NCBI RefSeq assembly: GCF_051622035.1
Contig: NC_135362.1
Coordinates: forward strand, 12,651,501 to 12,715,500
Origin: Arctopsyche grandis
Taxonomy: Eukaryota; Arthropoda; Insecta; Trichoptera; Hydropsychidae
Direction of reading: 5' to 3'
Length of the DNA: 64,000 nucleotides
The notes under the pieces were generated by a model, which had not been told where the DNA came from, made no database searches, and was given only the letters and a program-made list of their open reading frames with translations. Both the position numbers and the translations under genes were made by a program. Below, piece after piece: positions 10,260 through 21,015 of this stretch. Numbering within the stretch: position 1 is the stretch's first letter; every line of letters starts with the position of its first letter.

Positions 10260-11640
10260 ACATGTACATTTGTACTTTTTAATACTCGTATGGAATAAAA
10301 TTAAATCATATTTTAATAAATTAACTAAAATACAATTTTAGAACGATAATAATGAAACAAAAACATTAATTTTATACTAGGAGGCTGCAGCTCCACAGTT
10401 CACGCGAACAGCTCTTACTAATTAATTATCAACAGGTCACTTTAAAATAACGACACGATTCTTTTCATATACATATTTTGAGAAATATACTAAAATTTTT
10501 CTCTTTCTTAATTTCGTTGTTTTTTTTTTATTATTTTCAAGTTTTGAAGAAACTTTCAATTTGAAAGTTACCAAAATCTCAAAATTTTAATTGAATTGAA
10601 AGTTGTACATTTTTATTAAATAAATGTATTCATATAATTTAATAAATTATTTAAGATTTCACAATAAATTTACGTATATTGTGCGTACTTATTTATATGT
10701 ACATATTTTACGTTTTCGAGGAACTAGAAAAGAAAATTGATCGCGTTTACCATGACTAATTTCAATTTTTATATCTTATTAAAGATCTCATTTATATGAT
10801 ATTTTAAGGAAATGTTTCGCATCTTTTAATATCAAATATTTCGCGAATTTTCAGGAATTGTTTTATACATATATTTTAAAACGTTTTAAACAAAAATCCT
10901 TACGTAACCTGTTTTTCTAGAAAATTATCTATTAGCTCACAATTATTTTGAGAAGCTTAATTTTTTTCAACTCTTCTGACTGTTTTTGAAAATTACAATT
11001 CTAATTTAACAACAACATTATGAAAAGTAAGTAAATGTAGAATCATAGATAAATTTTAGTTATACTTAAATATAACTTAATTATTTATAAATGATTTGAA
11101 CTTTATATAAAAAATGGCATGTACATAAATACCTATTATGTATATCAATTATGTGAGAAGATTGTATCAATATGTTTATAATTTCTATTCCCAGATTTAC
11201 GTAAATAACATTATGAACAAATTTCATTTTCGTATGTTATTTACATTTATATTTTACATAAATTGAATTACACGATTTTATTTTTAGTCATGGCTATACA
11301 TAATGTATATATTATACATATACATACATATGTACCTAATTTACTCTTATATATTTATTGCTATTATTAGTAGGTATGTACATATATACATATGTATGTT
11401 CTACGTGGAAAATAATTGACAGACTGAATACGAGTTGAAATTCGAGCACAAGTTATATTCGCATTATTCGAAATTTTCCACAATTTCTCAAAAGATAACT
11501 CTCAATAAGAGCTTGTAATTACATTTGAAGGTTTCATCTAAAGTTGACTGACCCGTTTAACCACTTATTATTGTTTCATTTGAAAAACTTAGGTACACAT
11601 ATCGATTCTCCTTTTATAAGTTTATACATATACATATTTA
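10260..11640. other. AT-rich intergenic DNA, nothing recognised
   Basis: Very AT-rich with TACATATGTATGTA runs. A short block at 10376-10420 (CTAGGAGGCTGCAGCTCC) resembles the end of the hAT element at 6.9 kb and may be a relic. No ORF of note. Confidence 0.5.
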
Positions 11641-11682
11641 GAAGTGTCTAGGAACGTATTTTTTCCAAATACTTTAGCTTTA

Positions 11683-11817
11683 GGGCGAAATCACACAGAG
11701 AAGAACGGCACGTCGTGTGCATGGCTCCCCACTGTGGGCGGTCTCCTACATTTCTTCAAATATGGGATACACCGTTATCGATCACTGTGCCACGTGCATC
11801 GCTGTGCATTTTCGCCC
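11683..11817. mobile_element. PIF/Harbinger-like MITE, family F copy 1
   Basis: A 135-bp unit with ends GGGCGAAA...TTTCGCCC is flanked by TTA on both sides (11680-11682, 11818-11820). The interior shares TCTCCTACATTTCTTCAAAT with the related unit at 46959-47158. Noncoding. Confidence 0.75.
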
Positions 11818-12438
11818 TTACAGTGTTTTTTGATACGTACCCTTCATAAAATTCTTTTAAAATTTCAATTAAAGTACAATATTTGTATGTATGCATATAA
11901 TGCACGCGTTTTCAATTATACTTAACTTTTTTAAACTGTACATAGGCTATTTTTACGATGATTTTTTAATTTTATATCCACTATTTGAGTGTGAATTAAC
12001 TAGAGAAGAAAATTCTGAGAGAAAATAAATAAATTTCACAATAACTCTGCAATTCTACTAATGACAAATTTAGTTTACTAAATACATCTTCCCTTGCACA
12101 TTGTTGTAATATTAATATATGTAATCCAGATTAGCGATATCATATAAGAGTTAACCAATGTTATATGACAGTTATTTAGATAATCGTATATAAAATTGAT
12201 CCAAGTTTCAATTTTGTCACCTACAAATGGTAGTGCTGCATCTACACGAGGCCAATTGATAAGACATCCCACTAAGGTAGGGTTGCCATACGTCCCAGTT
12301 TACGGGGACATGTCCCCGTTTTGAGGCTTGCGTCCCAGTGTCCCCTTCAGAAGGATATTTGTCCCAGTTTTCCATAGATATTATTTAAAAATATATCTTT
12401 CCGATAATATATAATTAAGTGGGTTTGCACAATGGTAA

Positions 12439-12569
12439 AGGGCGCTACAGACTACCGTCAGGTCGAAGCGCATTCAGTACGCCGCACGTCGAACCAAATT
12501 CTGTTCGTTCGCCGCACGGACTACCGCAAGACATACCGCTCCGATATTCCAGAGCGTCTGTAGCGCCCT
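12439..12569. mobile_element. PIF/Harbinger-like MITE nested in the hAT
   Basis: A 131-bp unit with 14-bp exact inverted ends AGGGCGCTACAGAC is flanked by TAA on both sides (12436-12438, 12570-12572). The 3-bp duplication and the form of the ends fit PIF/Harbinger. Confidence 0.85.
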
Positions 12570-12821
12570 TAACATACGGCTAGTGGCTATATTTGTCAAA
12601 TGGTAACACTGTAGTCACTAGCAAGCCCATTCTTCAGACGTGGATTGCATCATAATTTGCCTTTTTGTCAAAGTCGGACGGGAGCTCGGTGTTTTCACCT
12701 ATTTGCGTTGAGATTCGGGAAGACAAGTAGGTTTATCCAATTTTCTCTTAAAGTTACCAGGTTACCCACTTATTCCTTTCATAATATAGGTGATTCCTTA
12801 AACTTAAAAATTTTTACAGCC

Positions 12822-13010
12822 ATGGGAAGAAGAAAGTGTCATTTTTTTGACGACTACACAAAATGAGTGGTCATGTATTATAAAGGAAGGAATGAATACG
12901 AAGCACACTGCTCAATTTGCAATACTATTACATCAATTCAACATGGTGAAAAATTCATCATAAAATAGCATATTAAGTCCGAAACTTATAATTCAAGATT
13001 GGTATCTGTA
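12822..13010 (+). pseudogene. hAT transposase N-terminal (BED-like) fragment
   Basis: The frame beginning MGRRKCHFFDDYTK is stopped at once, but continues across frames as a zinc-finger-like stretch (YEAHCSICNTI, then an SE/H region). The CxxC after an aromatic and basic stretch resembles the BED-type finger at the start of many hAT transposases. It contains internal stops, so it is dead. Confidence 0.5.
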
Positions 13011-13233
13011 TCGTCCGCCAAAAATATTTGATTAAGCAAAATTCCCAGGAAGATCTTTTTATATCTGCTGCGGAATTTTGATATCTGCTACAAAACTGTT
13101 AAGCATCATCAGACATTCAATTCATTAGATTGTACATCGAAGCTTAATTCCGTTATGTATCACGATTCCAAAATTGCGAGTAAACAATCTGTGGCAAGAA
13201 CAAAACCAACTGCCCTAATAAAAAAAAAATATA

Positions 13234-13557
13234 TTGGCACCTCATACTGTGGAAGTTATCAAACAAGATATGCTAAAAATTCCATTTTATGGAATTTCTA
13301 CAGATTCTAGCAATCACAAGTCTATAAAGATGTTTCCTTTACTCGTTAATTTTTTCACTGAAGATGGTGGTTTAAAAATTAAACTGCTGCAGTTAAATGC
13401 ATTACCGAATGAAACATCAGATACGGTGGCCGTATTTTGCATGGAGGGATTGAAAAAGTTTGATATTTCATTAAAGCGGCTCGTGGCATTTGGTGCTGAC
13501 AATACTAACACTAATTTTGGAGGAAGAGAGAGGCGTGGCGTTAATAATGTTTTTTAT
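13234..13557 (+). pseudogene. hAT transposase catalytic-region fragment
   Basis: The frame reads PFYGISTDSSNHKSIKMFPL, then LKKFDISLKRLVAFGADNTN. The pairing of a ..STD.S.....PL strand with a later ..L.AFGADNTNTNFGG segment matches the RNase H-like core of hAT transposases of the ZBED-associated type. The rest of the core and the C-terminus are missing; the frame decays into AT-rich DNA before a poly-G run. Confidence 0.6.
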
Positions 13558-13858
13558 AAATTGAAATTTCTTATAATTAAACTATCAAAAAATATAATAA
13601 ATTATTTTTATTGGGGGGGGGGGGGGGGGTGTTCCCGTCTATGGTCCGACAATTATGGCAACCCTACACTAAGGCAAGCCAGTATTGGCCTCGTGTAAAT
13701 AGGCATTTCGAGACATTGGAATGTCTTGTGCTGCTTTTACACGAGACCAATTTTAGCTTGGCTTAGTAGAATGCCTTAACAATTGGCCTCGTGTAAATGC
13801 AGCATAAAGGAAGAAAAACTACGGCGACACCTTTCCGACATGGCGGACAGAAAAATTA

Positions 13859-14221
13859 CACTGAGCAACAAAAAATCACGTTTTTGAGTTACCAGAGCGG
13901 AGACTAACAAATCTTTACTAAGTTTGATCCACTGAATTCGAAAATTAATTAAAAGTTTTTTAAAACAATAAAAAATCACAATCAATAGAAAAAACATCTG
14001 ACTATTGATTCCAATACTCACTTTGAGCACAACAATACTAGATTTTGAGTTAAAGACCGCAAAAGCCAAAAAAGTGTAAAAACCGCACATTTTTTTAAAC
14101 GCTCATATCTCGTAAACGATCACCAACCAACAAAAATCATTATCATATTCGAATTTAGTGAGTCAAATTTAGTAAAGATTGATTAGTCTCCGCTCTGGTA
14201 AATTTTTTTTGTTGCTCAGTG
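13859..14221. mobile_element. long-TIR MITE, family G copy 1 (TSD TTA)
   Basis: The ends CACTGAGCAACAAAAAA and reverse are flanked by TTA (13856-13858, 14222-14224). Inverted arms extend for about 75 bp with landmarks TACCAGAGCGGAGACTAA and ATCTTTACTAA. A second, truncated copy is at 19059-19345. Superfamily not certain. Confidence 0.8.
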
Positions 14222-14225
14222 TTAT

Positions 14226-14930
14226 CGAACGTAGTAACATTTCTTATGTCAATGGAAAATGTTTATAGTTATTCTGCATTGCATGAAATTGGTTCTTTTA
14301 AAATCAATTAAAGGATTAGTTATATACGCCAATGAACTAATTGCATGATTTCATACAATCGTAGAGGAGTTGACTGAGATTCTAAAAATACATTGGTTGT
14401 CTAGGATACGTGACTGGGCAGACGAAATCGTCTTAGGCGCGCCTCCAAGTCTGCAGCATAATTCCGAAATGAAAGACTCGATGGGTGGGTGGGTGGTGTG
14501 GGTGTTACGCAACAGTTGCTCTCAGAACAGAAGACGAGCTGGTGTGTGGTCGGGGGCGGTTGTCATGGCGGCAGACCTGGTGGCTCCTGCAATATCGATT
14601 GCTCCTCTTAAAGATGCCCCTTTGGACACCATCCAAACCCATCATTGTCCGCAATGCGTTCTCATCCACTCGACAAAGATGTCAACTAAATAGTCTCCTA
14701 TGACCACGAATTTCAAAATCAAAATCTCGACTTTCGCTATGAGAGAGCTTCATCTTGCGGCGTAAAAATGGGTAGTTTTAAAATTTCTTAAAATATTGTG
14801 TGAGATGATGCATAAAGATTTTAAAATACGAAATGTGTTTGCTTGTTAATACAACTCCTTTGTCACATTTGCGGTTACATATGTAGTGTCTTTTAATGAC
14901 ACTTTGATTTGATCTTCGTTAAGCCTATTC
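14226..14930. other. intergenic DNA, one GC-richer block without a supported gene
   Basis: The block at 14400-14690 is GC-richer, and a frame of about 107 codons can be read, but it starts at a non-ATG codon and shows no motif. It may be decayed coding or repeat DNA. Confidence 0.3.
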
Positions 14931-15168
14931 TGTGAGCATCAACGGTTGCTTCTTGAGTGATCTTCGGTTCGCAGATAATATAGTATTATAATATCTCGCG
15001 ATCCAGTTGACTTATTCAACATAATAACACAGCTGGACAGGGAAAGTTGGAAAGTAGGATTAAAAATTAACATAGATAATACCAAACTAATGTTCAATAA
15101 CTATTGCATGTCTGATAGCATTTCATTATATGTATGTTAAAATAGTAGAAGTACCTAGTCAATAATGA

Positions 15169-16180
15169 CACTGTTCGACACGAAAAATGATTCAGAGACG
15201 AGATATGACTTTTCTTATAGATTTATGCCCAGTAAACACGAATCTGGTAATATAAAATGTTAATTGGCTCGAGATTCGAAGATATGTATGTATCTATATG
15301 TGTTTTTTAAATCGCGCGATTTTTCTATATCTTGGTGTTGTTCGGTCGATGTCTCAAAATATTTCAATTTCCTGTTCAAAATGAATATTGGAATCTATAG
15401 TCGGGTATTTTATCTTTCATTTGTAGTACTTTTCAGCTTTCAAATCTCTCTAAAAAGTCATCCAGTTCAAATCAAAAGTCAAAAGTACGTATTTTCACTT
15501 GGAATTTTTTCCAACTGTTAATACTATTTTATATTGAGTTTTTTCTATTGAAATATGTTTATTGAGATAGTGTTCTGACCACACTATTTTTTGTGTTCGT
15601 TTTAAAGGGTTAATTGGAAGTGTGCTGAACTTTAAATCGGTAAAATTGCGAGCAAAAAGCTCGTACTAGTGTTTACTTGTATTTACACGAATCTGAATTG
15701 AATTAATAGGGATAATATATTAAAGTATCTTTATATGAGAATTAAATAAAATTCCACTTAGAAAAATCATATTTCTACTATTCTTGTGGATAAATAACAA
15801 AAATTCGTTTATTTTATCGAGGTAAGCCAGTTATTTTAGTAGTTTAGTTTAGTAGTAGTTCTCATATATATATAATTTTATTTATTTATTGATATATATT
15901 TTAGCTATAAAGCTAATTTAAAAATACATCTTAATTATTATACTTAACTATAAAATTTATAATTAGCTTATATGTACTGTCCCTCACAGAGGTGTCTCTT
16001 TGCATCTCGCAGGAATGCATCCATGTTTTTAGCAGCGCGATTTAAAAAACACATATATCTCCGAATCTCGAGCCAATCAACATTTTTATTACCAGATTCG
16101 TGTTTACTGGGCATAATTCTATAAGAAAAGTCATATCTCGTCTCTGAACCAAAAAAAAAATCGTCATTTGTAGAACAGTG
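15169..16180. mobile_element. inverted-repeat element inserted in the RTE relic
   Basis: The ends CACTGTTCGACA and, reversed, CACTGTTCTACA are followed by arms of about 150 bp that share CAGAGACGAGATATGACTTT, CCCAGTAAACACGAATCTGG and TTTTTTAAATCGCGCG. The interior has weak similarity to family G (CAAAATGA.TATTG.AATC.ATAGTC). No transposase is visible. The right flank is TTA; the left flank does not give a clean duplication. Confidence 0.75.
15884..16037 (-). mobile_element. 3' fragment of family A retrotransposon
   Basis: On the minus strand this matches the last ~150 bp of the element at 1641-3140: the end of the ORF (CATGGATGCATTCCTGCGAG), the 3' UTR and a (TAAA)-type tail. It is heavily 5'-truncated and nested in the inverted-repeat element. 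Confidence 0.85.
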
Positions 16181-16444
16181 TTATTTATATTTATGACAAA
16201 TAATAGACATGTCCGGTATTAAAGAAGAAGATATAAAGAGACGTATGAAATTAGGATGTGCATTTGGACGAATGAATGTCGTTTTTAGAAAGAATTTAGT
16301 TTTTAAGAAAAAGACCTTCGTTCAGTGTACATATTTTGCCAAAGATGACGTTGGATGTGAAGCTTGGACATTGAACGTCAAGATGCTACACAAAGTCCAA
16401 TGCACCCGAAGAATTATGGAACGTTGTATCCTTATCGTAACGAG

Positions 16445-17319
16445 CAGGGATGTAGAATAGCCGGTATGCGCCGGTACGGTGCCCCGTCACCTTTTATCGG
16501 CACCGGTACGCGACCCAGCATAATTTAAAAAATCAAAATAGTACAAAACTTTAATTTTTTCGAAAAGTTTCACCACTTTTGCAATATTTTTCAATCAAGC
16601 TCGATGACAAGGAGCGCTGTCGTGCATACAAATGCTATCAGGATCAAGGATACCACCAGGCTTTATGTGAGGCACCAGATATATCTTTAGCCCATTTAAA
16701 TATTGGTCCCCATTCATGGACCCATTAACGAAATAAATGGGCCCTGGACCTTTTTTTCGCTTATACCGGCTCAAACCATTGTTTGAGATACACTTGATGC
16801 ATTTCTTGCATAATGGAAAAAAGATCTGATTTTTTTTTGTATGGTCACGATAAGCTATGCAATAAATTAAGGATTAATGGGTGCGTATAAAAAAGCATTC
16901 AGTAGATAAGGGTTCCCTCAAATAGAAAAAAATGGGAAAGTTGGTAAATATAAACGATGTTAATGAAGATGAATGGAAGTTATTATAGTTTTTTGAGTTT
17001 TTCACTATTCTTTAAATTAAAGTTATAATGAATTGCATGTATCGTTATGTTTACTAATTTTTAATACCATTCCAGCTTCTAAATTAACTTCAATTTTCCA
17101 TTTGCTTCCTTTCCCGGTAAGGTGTTGGGCTTCCAACTTCTCGCGATCCTTACTGAACAGCACTTTTTAATCATCTTTAAAAGTACTGACAAAGAGGAGC
17201 CTTCCGGCATGTAGCGATTTCGACCTTAGGGTCATTTAAATAAAATTGCATGTATTGTAAAAATTGTAATTGAGCAAATCGAGCGTACCAGTACCTCAAA
17301 ATTTAGCACTTCACCACTG
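16445..17319. mobile_element. nonautonomous hAT element, TSD GTAACGAG
   Basis: It begins CAGGGATGTAG and ends CTTCACCACTG, imperfect inverted ends of hAT form, and is flanked by GTAACGAG at 16437-16444 and 17320-17327. Removing it restores continuity of the RTE reading across the site, independent support for the boundaries. There is no transposase ORF. Confidence 0.85.
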
Positions 17320-17471
17320 GTAACGAGGAAAGACACGAAGTGGAATACGTGGGTGAGAAGTATGACATGGGTAGTGGATATAGTGGATAGAGTGAAAAGA
17401 ATAAAATGGCAATGGGTGGATAATGTAGCTATGTATGTAGGTGGATAAAAGAAGTGCAAGAATGATACCGT

Positions 17472-17600
17472 CAGTGGGGTGCGGTGGAAATTTCTCTGTT
17501 TCTATCGAATAGCTTTACTTAGGTGTGCGCGAGTAGGATACAAAAGGATGCAATATGACGTCACAGCATCCTCTTGTATCCAACTCGCGCAAATGTAAAT
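17472..17600 (+). repeat. hAT end plus hairpin, family H copy 1
   Basis: It starts CAGTGGGGTGCGGTGGAAAT and continues TTTCTCTGTTTCTATCG, matching 47672-47790. It contains a hairpin, GGATACAAAAGGATGC with GCATCCTCTTGTATCC, around a TGACGTCA palindrome. No right terminus could be identified. Confidence 0.6.
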
Positions 17601-17604
17601 AAAA

Positions 17605-18220
17605 TTGTTCTATATACATACATATGTATATCTACAGAATTCTAAGAATTTATTTAATATTCATGTAAGTATAATTTATTAATTTAGGTGAGATTAAGAA
17701 AGCCTTGAATTTCGTCCTTTACATAGAATATACCAAAATTAAACAAGTTCGGTGATTGTTTTGAGAAATCATAAGAAATCCATTTAAAATATTCATTTCA
17801 TATCTTAATATGCTTGTAATTAATTCTGCCATAATTTAATATGCGCTGTTGGAATGAACTTTGACCTTAAAGTAATAATTCCTTTCATTCATTCACTTTG
17901 ACGTCGTACATTTCATACAAATAAAGGCTGAGGTGATCTTGATTGATCACACTTTTTATGTCGTATATACATATGTATATGTATTACATATACATAGGTA
18001 TGAAATTGGGGATACGGAAAAAGCAATTCTGGAAAAACAACCCATGGACTTTTTTGTTTATAGAATATGGAAAAGGTAGGAAGTTATATGTATAATTGTT
18101 TTTGTTGCGAAGTTATATGTATAAAATTCATTGTAATGATGATTCAATTTTATTAATTCGATAAATCATTATATTATAAAACGATGTGATTAATGTAGGT
18201 TATTTTTATTTATTCAATTA
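17605..18220. other. AT-rich intergenic DNA, nothing recognised
   Basis: Simple TACATATGTATA stretches only; no ORF or repeat family recognised. Confidence 0.5.
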
Positions 18221-18227
18221 ATCATTT

Positions 18228-18268
18228 ACACTCGTCTTACAGATCGTTCCAATGCGACGAGTGTACTA
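18228..18268. repeat. 40-bp palindromic unit, copy 1
   Basis: TACACTCGTCTTACAGATCG is followed by TTCCAATGCGACGAGTGTA. The same unit, reversed, is at 63657-63700, and both have CAATTA(A/T)TCAT next to the TACACTCGTCTTAC side. Probably the end of an unrecognised transposon. Confidence 0.65.
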
Positions 18269-18361
18269 TTCAGATCAAGAAACACATGACATTTGACATA
18301 TGTATACATATGGTCAAAAATTGGATAGTTGCATCGGCAAAGGAGGACTATGACTTGAACT

Positions 18362-18563
18362 TGCTTTTCACCTGTATGGAATAACGCCTCAAATACTAAC
18401 CTTTCCAAGCTCCAAATAATATAAAATAAATCCCTAAAAATAATTTATAACACACCCCATGTATACGATCTTGAAAAAACTACGTGCCGTAAATAATATT
18501 TCGTTAATTAGACAGTACTAACAAACTAACCAGTTGATTCTATGACAGAATCACTAATAACTA
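18362..18563 (+). mobile_element. internal jockey retrotransposon fragment
   Basis: About 200 bp are clearly similar to 36486-36672 of the jockey element (CACCTGTATGGAATAACGCC, TTCCAAGCTCCAA, ATTCTATGACAGAATCACTA). It covers the end of the reverse-transcriptase region and has no tail or 5' part. A small insertion is present after ATAACGCC. Confidence 0.85.
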
Positions 18564-18569
18564 GAGATG

Positions 18570-18895
18570 TGCCGGCAGGAAAAAACCCGGTTTATTTGCG
18601 GGAATAAACCGAGTTTTTTCCCCGGGAATTTTGGGAAAATTGAAAAAAAGTTATATCTATCACATTTTCAAATCGACACATTTTTAGAAACTCGCACTGG
18701 GTCAATGCCATTGACACATGCAACACTTGAATGAATCTAAACGTTTTCATATAGTGGCAGTACCATAGATATACATAGAATAAGGTTATTCTACATCTAT
18801 GGGCAGTACAGTAAATGTTCGGTTTGTGTTTGAGTCGGATACTTCTATTCCAGCCCACTATTTCTGATTATTCAGAAGTAGTGGGCTGGTAGCTG
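18570..18895. repeat. cluster of three small hairpins
   Basis: These are: AACCCGGTTTATT facing AATAAACCGAGTT at 18588-18620; CCATAGAT and AGAATAA facing TTATTCT and ATCTATGG at 18762-18802; and CCAGCCCACTATTTCTGA facing its complement with one mismatch at 18850-18889. AGAGATGTGCCGG at 18563-18575 resembles a hAT end but no partner was found. Confidence 0.6.
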
Positions 18896-19058
18896 TTGGT
18901 AACACAGACATATAATACAGAGAAAGAGATTAACCAAATGATAGAGTATCAAAATTAGTTTCTGTTAGATCTAATCTAATATTACAAGCGGTGGATGATA
19001 AAACGCATACAACACATCTAATAAGTGATTCACCTGATAATTGCGATATGGATAATAA

Positions 19059-19345
19059 TACTGAGCAGCAAAAAAAAAAATACCAGAGCGGAGAATGATC
19101 AATCTTTACTAAGTTTAATACACTGAATTCGAATATGATGATTATTTTTGTTGGTTCACTTTCGTTTACGAGATATGAGCGTTTAAAAAAATGCGCAATT
19201 TTTACAGTTTTTTGGCTTTTGCGGTCTTTAACTCAAAATCTAGTATTGCTGTGTTCAAAATGAGTATTGAAATCAATAGTCAGATGTTTTTTCTATTGAT
19301 TGTGATATGTCATTGCTTTAAAATACTTTAATTTTAAAAGTCAAA
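19059..19345. mobile_element. family G MITE, truncated copy 2
   Basis: Reverse orientation relative to 13859-14221. It starts ACTGAGCAGCAAAAAA, TACCAGAGCGGAGAATGATC and runs through GAGATATGAGCGTTTAAAA and the CTATTGATTGTGAT block, then diverges before the second terminus. Confidence 0.8.
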
Positions 19346-19459
19346 AATATATTTTTTTCATGCTATTATGCATTTATTTGGTCAGTTTTATATTTTACTA
19401 CGTTTATATGGATTGGTTTTCTATCTCAATATTTTTTTTTATCTAAACGTACTAACTTG

Positions 19460-19552
19460 AGCGGTAATTGCGTTCGCAATTACCGCTATTTGGTTAGGAT
19501 CCGTCAACCGAAAATGCTGTGACCTCTTTCGGTTGACGGATCCTAACCAAAT
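19460..19552. repeat. two adjacent perfect palindromes
   Basis: The first (19460-19487) has 13-bp arms, AGCGGTAATTGCG, around TT. The second has 26-bp perfect arms (19488-19513 and 19527-19552; ATTTGGTTAGGATCCGTCAA...) with a 13-nt loop. The right arm of the second is the start of the repeat that continues to 19930. Confidence 0.9.
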
Positions 19553-19930
19553 GTTATACATAACTTGGTATTAAGCTGAAAATTTTAGATATGAAATTTT
19601 AGTTTAATAAACCAAAAGATTTCTGAGATAAATATAAAAAACCTCGATTCTCTAGAGTGAAAGAAGTACTTCCGGTTCAGGTAAAATATTAGGGTATAAA
19701 ATTTATAAATTCTATTACATGTAAAAAAAATTTAGTCTGATTTTATTAGCGGTTTTGGAGATGAATTAATTCAAAACTTAAAAAAGGGGTCACCTATAAA
19801 CTCACCGGTCAACTTAAAAATTTGAAAAAAATATATATAGAATCGATAAGAATATCAGTAGCCGATACTAAGTTTCAGTTCGATAAGACTAACCGTGTTC
19901 AAAAAATCTCCAATATCTACACATGTACCC
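19527..19930 (+). repeat. interspersed (CA)n-class repeat, copy 3 (without the CA tract)
   Basis: It shares the 5' block (CGGTTGACGGATCCTAACCA, ATACATAACTTGGTATTAAG) and the body (CGATACTAAGTTTCAGTTCG) with copy 1, but stops at AAAAAATCTCCAATA, just before the place where other copies carry the microsatellite and tail. Confidence 0.8.
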
Positions 19931-20431
19931 ACATACATGTGATATGTATGTAGATACGGTAAGATTTACATATGTATATACCGTTTCTGCATATGTATGT
20001 AGATACGGTAAGATTACGTACCTATGTATATATAAGATTTGCACATAGTTCAAGCTTAGTATTTGAAGAGAATAGACGTATTATTGGCAAAACCGTGGCT
20101 GTTACAAGGTTAGAAATATTGGTATTTTAATGTATATTATATGAACCTGTGTGCCCCGATCGATTGACTTGAAATATCTCGAGACTCGTTTTCTCGAATT
20201 TTCTTTTGCTTGAACGAGAGATTTATATAATATATGTATGTATATGGCCACGGGAGCCGTGAACTCGTGAACGAGCGTAAAACATTTTTATTTGACCAAC
20301 AAAGGACGATTAAACAATCAAAAACTTTATATTGTTCTCAATCTTTTCAACGATGGAAAGAAAAGGCAAAAAGGTTTATGCCCAAAATATAAACTCCGCC
20401 CAAAAATGGCTCTCGTGGCCATGCATGGTAT

Positions 20432-20632
20432 TATGGAGAGCAGGCGATTGATTGAAACGCGGTGTTCGGCTTCGGGAAACCATGTTTATTGGTTCAGGTA
20501 CAGCGAGTGTGGGAGACGAGAGAGGTGTTGTCGGTTGCGAGGTCCGAAGGGAAGAGATAGCTTCCCGTCGCGCGCTGACCGCCCTCGGGGCGAAAACACC
20601 TCCGTTTACGGCCAGCCTTTGGGGTTGCCACA
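20432..20632 (-). repeat. 3' LTR of the gypsy element
   Basis: 201 bp. On the element strand it starts TGTGGCAACCCC and ends GCTCTCCATA. It appears identical to the LTR at 25614-25814. A TTTATT on the plus strand (AATAAA on the element strand) near 20483-20488 can serve as the polyadenylation signal. Confidence 0.95.
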
Positions 20633-20645
20633 ATACTCCCCCCTT
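20633..20645 (-). promoter_or_regulatory. polypurine tract
   Basis: On the element strand AAGGGGGGAGTAT lies directly upstream of the 3' LTR. In LTR retroelements this purine run primes plus-strand DNA synthesis. Confidence 0.8.
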
Positions 20646-20804
20646 AGCCTTGGCGATACCACTTAGCTGGTACCCCAGCGTTACAGACGAAATAATGTCT
20701 TACAGTTACAGAAGCAAAATAATATTACAGTTACTTCCGACCTCTCTCGTGTCCTTTCTCTTGGTATCACACAAGTATATCAAAAAAATGCATGTGGACC
20801 ACGA

Positions 20805-21015
20805 ATGTACACACATAAGTAAACTAAAATACACATCAATACAACATAAGTAAATCGAATACACATCAGTACAACATAAGTAAACTAAAGTACACATCAG
20901 TACAACATAAGTAAACTAAAATACACATCAGTACAACATAAGTATATCGAATACACATCAGTACAACATAAGTAAACTAAAATACACATCAGTACAACAT
21001 AAGTAAATCGAATAC
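20805..21015 (-). repeat. 30/31-bp tandem repeat in the gypsy 3' noncoding region
   Basis: Six to seven units on the plus strand begin ACACATCAGTACAACATAAG at about 20831, 20861, 20892, 20923, 20953 and 20984. Units end either in TAAATCGAAT-type (30 bp) or TAAACTAAAAT-type (31 bp) sequence, giving a mixed higher-order pattern. Confidence 0.9.

Larger units (their letters stand above)
12278..13666 (+). mobile_element. hAT element with perfect 8-bp TSD CACTAAGG
   Basis: The ends are TAGGGTTGCCATA and TATGGCAACCCTA, an exact inverted repeat, flanked by CACTAAGG at 12270-12277 and 13667-13674. The interior holds degraded transposase segments on the plus strand, a nested MITE and a run of about 16 G at 13614-13629. 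At 1389 bp it is shorter than most autonomous hATs. Confidence 0.92.
12234..13804. mobile_element. inverted-repeat element (outer layer of a nest)
   Basis: The ends TGCTGCATCTACACGAGGCC and, reversed, TGCTGCATTTACACGAGGCC match for over 30 bp (continuing AATTG.TAAG.CAT). Removing the 1389-bp hAT insertion leaves a unit of about 180 bp. Two more partial copies of the same motif, inverted to each other, lie at 13683-13770. Confidence 0.7.
14936..17471 (+). mobile_element. RTE-type non-LTR retrotransposon relic, split by two insertions
   Basis: Three collinear pieces of one reverse-transcriptase C-terminal region can be read: 14936-15166 (DLRFADNIVL, RDPVDLFNIITQLDRESW), 16212-16444 (GIKEEDIKRRMKLG, EAWTLNVKML) and 17328-17471 (VKRIKWQWVDNVA). 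This order of motifs is characteristic of RTE/BovB-type elements. The catalytic box is FADN instead of FADD, and frameshifts and stops are frequent. The piece boundaries coincide with the insertions at 15169-16180 and 16445-17319, which explains the fragmentation. Confidence 0.75.

Noticed and set aside
14370-14693. 107-codon plus-strand frame
   Set aside because: Begins at a non-ATG codon, has no domain, and lies between decayed repeats.
20292-20853. ORFs across the left gypsy LTR
   Set aside because: They cross the LTR and flank; the same residues are read in the right LTR, so they are LTR translations and not genes.
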